33,223 bases of DNA, taken from contig JALTCK010000045.1 of assembly GCA_027074805.1 (NCBI GenBank), positions 1 through 33,223 on the forward strand. Reading direction: 5' to 3'. The notes below the pieces were generated by a model. That model ran no database searches. It saw only the letters and a list, made by a program, of their open reading frames with translations, and was not told the DNA's origin. Shown here in pieces: positions 28,459 to 33,223 of this stretch. A program made the position numbers and the translations under genes. Position 1 is the first letter of the stretch. Each line of letters begins with the position of its first letter. The DNA is from Thermococcus sp. GTDB taxonomy: Archaea; Methanobacteriota_B; Thermococci; Thermococcales; Thermococcaceae.

Positions 28459-28487
28459 AGCCTCCCCCACGTAGGAATGGTGAGAGC

Positions 28488-28898
28488 ATGAGAAACACGA
28501 TGGTTTTAGTGAGGACCGACAACTTCCAGAAGGCCATCATGGCCTTGGCTGATCTCGTTCGCTACGGAGGCATGAAGATACGCGGCGACCCGAGGATAAT
28601 CCCGCCGGCGCTATCGGACTGGGCCTTTGAACAGATAAGCAAGGAAAAGCCGAGGAGGAAGTTCAAGGCGCACGTTGTTGCCCAGATAGACCTCCCGCCG
28701 GCCAAGGCTATAGGCAGGCTGATGGACATACACCCGCCGGCCCACATTCTGGTTATCCCACCCGACACCGAGGCATGGGAGGAACTGATGCGCCTCTGGG
28801 GGACGTTCGAGAAGCTACGCGGCTTCCACCCGCCAAAGAGAACCAAAGCGGAGGAGCTCAGGAAGAAGAGAGAGGAAGAGGAGTTAGAGGGGATTTAG
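28488..28898 (+). CDS. DUF356 family protein
   Basis: A 136-residue euryarchaeal protein of unknown role. The conserved part has VLVRTDNFQKAIMALADLV, KFKAHVVAQIDLPPAKAIGRLMDIHPPAHILVI and WEELMRLWGTFEKLRGF; the tail is a basic/acidic helix (KRTKAEELRKKREEEELEGI) that may be a coiled coil. No catalytic motif is seen. GGTGAGAGC precedes the ATG. It stops one base from the convergent MBF1 gene. The family call is from memory and is moderately sure. Confidence 0.7.
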   Translation: MRNTMVLVRTDNFQKAIMALADLVRYGGMKIRGDPRIIPPALSDWAFEQISKEKPRRKFKAHVVAQIDLPPAKAIGRLMDIHPPAHILVIPPDTEAWEELMRLWGTFEKLRGFHPPKRTKAEELRKKREEEELEGI

Positions 28899-28899
28899 C

Positions 28900-29433
28900 T
28901 CACTTCTTCCTCTTCTTGATTCTGATGTTGGCTATGTCGCCGAGCGTCGGCTCGTAGTCCCTCGGTATGGTCCTCTTCTCGATGGGTTCCGCCTCAGAAC
29001 TCTCAATGAGCTTTATCTTGAAGTACTTCTCCAGCTTCTTGGCTTCCTTGATGGTCGGTTCGCGATAGCCGTGAGCTATAGCCCTCAAATCGTTCATTGA
29101 GAGTCCTATCTCGTGGGAAAGCTCCTCGTAGCTCTTACCGCTCCTCTGTATGGCCTTGTACACTCTCTCGGCGTAGTCTTCAACGATTTCCTCGGATATC
29201 AACGGCCTCTCCCTCTTCGGCCTTGGAGCCGGCTTCGGCCTTGGTCCGGAGTATCTCCTCCTCGGCTGCCTTCCCGTTGGCATTATGCTGAAGGTGCCGG
29301 GCTTTTTGCCACCGTACTTCTCGTAACAGCGGTCGCAGACGAGAACCTCCGCACCCTCTATCCTTATCCTGTGACCGGGTCCCCTTATCGGTGCGCCGCA
29401 TATCTCGCAGTACCTGGGTTTGGCCTTTCCCAT
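28900..29433 (-). CDS. Multiprotein bridging factor MBF1 homologue (zinc ribbon plus helix-turn-helix)
   Basis: A 177-residue protein. Cys9, Cys12, Cys33 and Cys36 form an N-terminal zinc ribbon (CEICG...CDRC). A Pro/Arg/Lys-rich linker follows, then a Cro/C1-like helix-turn-helix (ERVYKAIQRSGKSYEELSHEIGLSMNDLRAIAHGYREPTIKEAKKLEKYF) and a basic tail. Archaeal MBF1 has this layout and has been linked to translation more than transcription. The ATG at 29433 has GGTGA six nt before it. Divergent from the GNAT gene. Confidence 0.88.
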   Translation of the reverse strand: MGKAKPRYCEICGAPIRGPGHRIRIEGAEVLVCDRCYEKYGGKKPGTFSIMPTGRQPRRRYSGPRPKPAPRPKRERPLISEEIVEDYAERVYKAIQRSGKSYEELSHEIGLSMNDLRAIAHGYREPTIKEAKKLEKYFKIKLIESSEAEPIEKRTIPRDYEPTLGDIANIRIKKRKK

Positions 29434-29472
29434 TTCAATCACCTTCTTGCTCCACTTAAGGCTCGGAGTCAG

Positions 29473-29484
29473 GCTTTTTAAACC
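29473..29484 (+). promoter_or_regulatory. Promoter of the GNAT gene
   Basis: GCTTTTTAAACC is centred about 25 nt before the ATG at 29504. No ribosome binding site lies between, so the message is probably leaderless. Confidence 0.55.
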
Positions 29485-29503
29485 CCACGATGAGCTTATA
29501 TTG

Positions 29504-29995
29504 ATGGCGGAGGTAAAAATAGAACGGCTCAGGGGGCTTGACCAGGAGACCCTCGAGCGGCTGATAGAGATTTACATGCGCGGCTACGAGGGAATGCGCG
29601 AGTACGGCGGCGAGGGCGAGAGCTACGCCAAGCGCTACCTGAGGTGGTGCTGGAACAAAGCTAAAGACGGCTTCTTCGTGGCGAAGGTCGGCGATGAGAT
29701 AGCGGGCTTTATAGTCTGCGACAGTGACTGGTACAGCAAGTACGAGGAAAAGGTTGTAGGGGCGGTCCACGAGTTCGTTGTGGACAAAAAATATCAAGGA
29801 CACGGAATAGGGAGGAAACTCATGGAAAAGTGCCTTGAATACCTCGCAGATAAGGGGAGTATAGAACTTTGGGTCGGCGAGAAGAACGAAGGGGCGATAA
29901 GGTTCTACGAGGACTACGGCTTCAGAAGAGTTGGTCAGAGCGGGATATGGGTTCGGATGGTGAAGGATGTGCGAAAGGATGATAAAGGTTCATGA
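29504..29995 (+). CDS. GNAT family N-acetyltransferase
   Basis: A 163-residue acetyltransferase with the acetyl-CoA loop YQGHGIGRKLMEKCLEYLA, preceded by VVGAVHEFVVDKKYQG and followed by GAIRFYEDYGFRRVGQSG. Substrate unknown; a RimI-like protein N-acetyltransferase is one option. The frame is open from 29420 but that region is the divergent MBF1 promoter; the ATG at 29504 matches the leaderless distance. The next small gene starts 21 bp downstream and may be co-transcribed. Confidence 0.85.
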   Translation: MAEVKIERLRGLDQETLERLIEIYMRGYEGMREYGGEGESYAKRYLRWCWNKAKDGFFVAKVGDEIAGFIVCDSDWYSKYEEKVVGAVHEFVVDKKYQGHGIGRKLMEKCLEYLADKGSIELWVGEKNEGAIRFYEDYGFRRVGQSGIWVRMVKDVRKDDKGS

Positions 29996-30016
29996 GAAAG
30001 TTATGTGGGTGGAAAA

Positions 30017-30310
30017 ATGCCGTGTGTACGTCCGCCGCAGCCAGAGAAGGTGAAAGAAATGAAAGAAGAGAGCTTCATACGGGAAGGAAAGGGAAAGGTT
30101 AAGGTCACGATAGAGAGCGAAGGTGAAACCATAGAAACGACGATGAGCGGCTCACTCAAAAGCGTCAATGAGATAGCGGAGATGCTGGGCGCCAAAGCCG
30201 AGAACGGGATGATAAAGACAGTGGTTGACGGCGTGAAAGTCAAGATGCAACGTGGAGAGCTCGAGCTAGAGTTCGAGAACGGCGATAGGATGAAGATTGA
30301 GAGAGCCTGA
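30017..30310 (+). CDS. Small conserved-looking protein, unknown
   Basis: A 97-residue, charged protein (MPCVRPPQPEKVKEMKEESFI...) without membrane helix. After a Pro-rich start it forms repeated beta-strand-like pieces (GKVKVTIESEGETIETTMSGS, VKVKMQRGELELEFENGDRMKIERA) around one helix (SVNEIAEMLGAKAENG). GTGGGTGG lies four to five nt before the ATG at 30017. Stops at the base before the stop of the convergent EamA gene. I recognise no family. Confidence 0.7.
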   Translation: MPCVRPPQPEKVKEMKEESFIREGKGKVKVTIESEGETIETTMSGSLKSVNEIAEMLGAKAENGMIKTVVDGVKVKMQRGELELEFENGDRMKIERA

Positions 30311-31171
30311 TCATCCCCAGATTCCTATCACCATTATTCCGAGTGTCGTGAGGACTATAGCGTAGATCAACCTCCTCGTGAGTCTTTCTTTTAGGAAAAC
30401 CACCGCAAAGAGGGAGGCCATTATTGGACTTGACTCCGTTACCGGCGTTGCCACGCTTGAGCCGGCAACCTTCAGGGCTAGTGTGAAGAAGTATTGACCG
30501 AGTATCGTGCCAAAAAGCGTTATTAGGCCGACAAGTCCCCATCCCCTTCTGTTAAGCTTTTTGAAGTCGTCTTTAATCTTCGGCAGAAAAGCTAGGCCGG
30601 CGAGCGCCCCAAAACCTATCCTAAGCCCGATTATCGAGAAGGCACTCTCTCCAGCCACCAACCAGTCAGTGACTATTACCGCAAACGTCCACATAAGCTG
30701 GGCGAAGAAGACGTAGGCGACCCCTTTCCAACTACCCATCCTCCCCGGACCGCTCTCGGTAGTGACCAGAATTACGGCGAGAATTATTGCAAACGCACCC
30801 CCAACAAGTCCCGGAGTGAGGGGTCTTTCGAGGAGATAATGCGCCGTGAACATTGTGAGGACCGGATGAAACGTCACTAGAATTGCTGCCCTGGAAACTC
30901 CCATGAGTTGCATCCCCTCCAGGAAGAACCAGTCCGCCACCGTGAATCCGATGATTCCCGAGATGATAAGAACAGCCCATCTCTCTGGTGTGATTGTTGG
31001 GAGGCCGAGATAAAAGACGAGAGGAACATAAAAAGCCGAACTCAGGAACAGCCTGGCCACGTTAAGGGATAAGGGGTTGACCTTCTCCATGGAGACCTTT
31101 GAGAGAACTGAGGCGATGGCCCAAACGAGAGCCGCTGAGAAAGCGAGTATCACCCCGAGTATTACATCCAT
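30311..31171 (-). CDS. EamA/DMT-family transporter
   Basis: A 286-residue membrane protein with about ten helices in two EamA repeats, the first ending near TEGSGP and the second starting VAYVFFAQLMWTFAVI. Typical pieces are ALVWAIASVLSKVSMEKVNPLSLNVARLF and ATPVTESSPIMASLFAVVFLKERLTRR. Likely exports or imports a small metabolite; substrate unknown. The ATG lies about 30 nt from a minus-strand CTTATAAC (near 31190-31200), so the leader is very short. Confidence 0.88.
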   Translation of the reverse strand: MDVILGVILAFSAALVWAIASVLSKVSMEKVNPLSLNVARLFLSSAFYVPLVFYLGLPTITPERWAVLIISGIIGFTVADWFFLEGMQLMGVSRAAILVTFHPVLTMFTAHYLLERPLTPGLVGGAFAIILAVILVTTESGPGRMGSWKGVAYVFFAQLMWTFAVIVTDWLVAGESAFSIIGLRIGFGALAGLAFLPKIKDDFKKLNRRGWGLVGLITLFGTILGQYFFTLALKVAGSSVATPVTESSPIMASLFAVVFLKERLTRRLIYAIVLTTLGIMVIGIWG

Positions 31172-31241
31172 GGCAGGGGAGAGGACAAATTCTGTTATAA
31201 GATTAACGTTTCAAAAATCCTGAAAAAGAAAGATATGACAA

Positions 31242-31646
31242 TCACTTCAAAACGGGCCTAAACTTGTAGGAGTAGAGGATTATTCCATCCTCATCGAACT
31301 CTCTGACCTTCCTGGTGACCATCTCCACGTCCATTCCGAAGTCTATCCCCTCCGGATCAACATCGGTAAGTTGGGCAAGGACAACTGGTCCCTCTTCGAG
31401 CTGGACAAGGGCAAGCGGGTAAGGCTTGTAATACTCAAAGCCACTAGGCGGGTTCCTGACTATCGTCCAGCTTAGAACCTTTCCCTTTCCACTGAACTCG
31501 TACTCCTCAACGTTTCTCGAGCCGCAGACTGGGCAGACGTCACGCTTGGGGAACATCAGGTGACCGTTCTCACACTTTCCACCGATCAGCCTGTACTTTT
31601 CACGGAAGTGCCTCCAGTGCCTCGAAACTTGCATCGGTTTCCCCAT
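31242..31646 (-). CDS. Zn-ribbon/OB-fold DUF35 protein of the ACAT-HMGCS complex
   Basis: A 134-residue scaffold protein. A zinc-ribbon region (GGKCENGHLMFPKRDVCPVCGS) comes before an OB fold (GKGKVLSWTIVRNPPSGFEYYKPYPLALVQLEEGPVVLAQL). The first half of the knuckle is C-x3-H instead of the usual C-x2-C. In archaea DUF35 bridges thiolase and HMG-CoA synthase so that acetoacetyl-CoA passes on directly. The ATG has GGAGGG upstream. It starts one base after the thiolase stop. Confidence 0.9.
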   Translation of the reverse strand: MGKPMQVSRHWRHFREKYRLIGGKCENGHLMFPKRDVCPVCGSRNVEEYEFSGKGKVLSWTIVRNPPSGFEYYKPYPLALVQLEEGPVVLAQLTDVDPEGIDFGMDVEMVTRKVREFDEDGIILYSYKFRPVLK

Positions 31647-31647
31647 T

Positions 31648-32814
31648 TCAGACCCTCCTGAAGACGTTAACCGTTATATTTGAACCCGTACCCCCTATGT
31701 TCTGGGTCAGACCTATCTCGGCATCGGGGACTTGTATCCCCTCAGGCGCCTCGCCACGGAGCTGAAGTACAGCTTCAACTGTCTGATAGACACCGGTGGC
31801 TCCAACCGGGTGCCCTCTGCTCTTCAGACCACCCATCGTCTGTATCGGGTAATCACCGTCTATGGCTATCTGCCCCTCCCTGGCCAGCTCGGCTCCCTTG
31901 CCCTTTTCCGCAACCCCCAGCGCTTCCAAGCTAAGAGCAGCCATAACCGTGAACGCATCATGCACCTCGAAGAAGTCTATCTCTTTAACCGTGACTCCAG
32001 CCATTCTGTAGGCCCTGTCAGCTGCAATCCTCGCTGCTTTGAGTGTGAGTAAATCATCACGGTTCGCGAGGTTTATGGTGTCTATGGCCCTTCCTACCCC
32101 TGCCACTTCTACCCACTTCTCCTTTGACACTCCAAGTTCCTGCGCCTTTTCTGGAGTAGTGATTATGACCGCCGCTGCACCGTCGCATACGGGAGACGCA
32201 TCGAATAGCTTGAGTGGATCGGCAATGTAAGGACTCTTCATGACGGTTTCAACCTTTATTGGACGTTTGAACATTGCATAGGGATTTCTGGCACCGTTAG
32301 CATGAGCATTCACTGCAAAAAGGGCCAGATCTTCCTCGGTGTATCCATAGCTCTTCATATAGTAACGCATTATAAGAGCATTCAGGGCGACGAAGCTTGC
32401 ACCATGGAAGAGCTCCCAGTCAGCATCGGCTGCGTAGGCCAGATAGCGAGTCGCGTCACTCGGCCATGCGTCGGTCATCTTCTCGACTCCCACAACAGCA
32501 ACAACGTCCTCAAGGCCGCTCAGAACTGCCTTCGTACCTTCCTGAACTGCTGCCCCACCACTGGCACATGCTGCTTCAATCTTGACCGCAGGAATGTTTC
32601 CGAGACCAGCCCAGTCCGCTATTAACGCTCCAAGGTTCTCCTGTTCGACAAACGATCCAGAGATCATGTTTCCAACGTAGAGGGAGTCAACCCTGTCGAT
32701 CCCAGCGTCGTCCATCGCGTTGAGTAGAGCTTCAACGGCTATGTCCCTGAGTGAGAGCCTCCAGTGCTCGCCAACCGGAACCATCCCGGCACCAATTATT
32801 ACCGCCTTCCTCAT
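31648..32814 (-). CDS. Acetyl-CoA C-acetyltransferase (thiolase) of the mevalonate pathway
   Basis: A 388-residue thiolase. The nucleophile is the Cys in KIEAACASGGAAV, and the catalytic His residues lie in FFEVHDAF and RGHPVGATG. In place of the second bacterial Cys motif it has QNIGGTGSN, as in archaeal, SCP2-type enzymes. It condenses two acetyl-CoA to acetoacetyl-CoA. The frame is open from a GTG at 32823, but GAGGTGG fits the ATG at 32814. In operon between HMG-CoA synthase and DUF35. Confidence 0.93.
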   Translation of the reverse strand: MRKAVIIGAGMVPVGEHWRLSLRDIAVEALLNAMDDAGIDRVDSLYVGNMISGSFVEQENLGALIADWAGLGNIPAVKIEAACASGGAAVQEGTKAVLSGLEDVVAVVGVEKMTDAWPSDATRYLAYAADADWELFHGASFVALNALIMRYYMKSYGYTEEDLALFAVNAHANGARNPYAMFKRPIKVETVMKSPYIADPLKLFDASPVCDGAAAVIITTPEKAQELGVSKEKWVEVAGVGRAIDTINLANRDDLLTLKAARIAADRAYRMAGVTVKEIDFFEVHDAFTVMAALSLEALGVAEKGKGAELAREGQIAIDGDYPIQTMGGLKSRGHPVGATGVYQTVEAVLQLRGEAPEGIQVPDAEIGLTQNIGGTGSNITVNVFRRV

Positions 32815-32824
32815 CTCAACCACC

Positions 32825-33223
32825 TCAGACTATGTACTTCCTCCTGGCCTTCGCGTAGAGGGCGTAGTCTATGTACTTCTTCCTGTTCACGTAGTCCATG
32901 GTCTTCGGGGCCAGGTCTCTCTTCTCCTCAATCGCGTCCTGTACGACGAGGCTGAAGGCATCGCTTCCAGCACCGGAACCAAATGAGACCCAGAGGATCC
33001 TATCACCTGGTTTGGCTATGTCGAGAACCGCCGAGACGCCAACTAATGTAGCGCCGCTGTAGGTGTTGCCGATTATCCCGCTGAGGAGCCCAGGAAGGAC
33101 CTTCTCCTTCGGAATGCCCAGTATCTTGGCTGCCGTAAGCGGGAACTTAACGTTAGGCTGATGGAAGACGGCATAGTCAAAATCCTCCGGCGTATACTCC
33201 ATCTCCTCCATGAGAGTCTTAGC
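32825..33223 (-). CDS. Hydroxymethylglutaryl-CoA synthase (C-terminal part; cut by the window)
   Basis: The last 132 residues of a gene whose start lies beyond the window. They include VFHQPNVKFPLTAAKILG, then LSGIIGNTYSGATLVGVSAVLD and ILWVSFGSGAGSDAFSLVV, the active-site His and C-terminal beta-alpha motifs of archaeal HMG-CoA synthase (formerly UPF0219). It makes HMG-CoA from acetoacetyl-CoA and acetyl-CoA. Ten bases separate it from the thiolase start. The chain HMGCS, thiolase, DUF35 forms the first enzymatic step block of archaeal lipid synthesis. Confidence 0.93.
   Translation of the reverse strand, partial: AKTLMEEMEYTPEDFDYAVFHQPNVKFPLTAAKILGIPKEKVLPGLLSGIIGNTYSGATLVGVSAVLDIAKPGDRILWVSFGSGAGSDAFSLVVQDAIEEKRDLAPKTMDYVNRKKYIDYALYAKARRKYIV

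Overview
The window reads as chromosomal DNA of a hyperthermophilic euryarchaeon of the order Thermococcales, most likely a Thermococcus. The reasons are the gene content (Hel308, SRP19, TBP with an acidic tail, TrmI, an Nfn-type oxidoreductase pair, ADP-forming acyl-CoA synthetase beside indolepyruvate ferredoxin oxidoreductase, pyruvoyl arginine decarboxylase beside an aminopropyltransferase, and an ACAT/HMG-CoA synthase/DUF35 cluster). Expression signals agree: BRE/TATA boxes about 25 nt before the start, GGTGA-type ribosome binding sites, and several apparently leaderless mRNAs. Genes are tightly packed; no insertion sequence, CRISPR array, tRNA or rRNA gene was seen.

Layout. 1-3626: a cut-off P-loop NTPase, a small membrane protein, hel308, an Lrp-ligand-domain protein and SRP19. 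3683-5244: a DUF257 protein overlapping trmI, then a small membrane protein. 5323-7734: a two-gene Nfn-type flavoprotein operon whose TATA box lies between two matches to the SurR (sulfur-response regulator) site. 7755-9526: an archaeal ATPase gene with a 22-bp perfect palindrome at its start, two tandem C/D-box guide RNAs, and gcvH. 9719-13530: an eight-gene Mrp-type Na+/H+ antiporter operon (E-F-G-DUF4040-MbhE-like-B-C-D), visibly more GC-rich than its surroundings. 13508-15125: an AbrB-like/ACT regulator and a CPA2-type antiporter with an altered ion-binding motif.

15293-19400: polyamine synthesis (pdaD, speE), a flippase-like membrane protein, two unknown proteins, a 46-residue C2H2 zinc-finger gene and a third C/D-box RNA. 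19413-21137: a membrane-spanning regulator (CWB2-type exterior, winged helix inside) and a metallo-beta-lactamase-fold hydrolase. 21334-25279: aromatic amino acid fermentation (ADP-forming synthetase alpha subunit, iorA, iorB). 25284-28316: a CPA1 antiporter, an HDAC-family deacetylase and tbp. 28488-30310: a DUF356 protein, MBF1, a GNAT acetyltransferase and a small unknown. 30311-33223: an EamA transporter and the start of the mevalonate pathway (DUF35 protein, thiolase, HMG-CoA synthase cut by the window end).

The genes are mostly central: redox balancing and peptide fermentation (Nfn, ACS, IOR), ion homeostasis (Mrp, CPA1, CPA2), polyamines, isoprenoids, and basal transcription, DNA repair and translation. 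The most notable observations are the SurR-type site pair around the Nfn promoter, the three unannotated C/D guide RNAs, the palindrome at the ATPase start, the membrane-bound winged-helix regulator, and the antiporter with a Ser-Glu in place of the catalytic Asp pair. All names rest on reading motifs and remembered family sequences; no database search was run.
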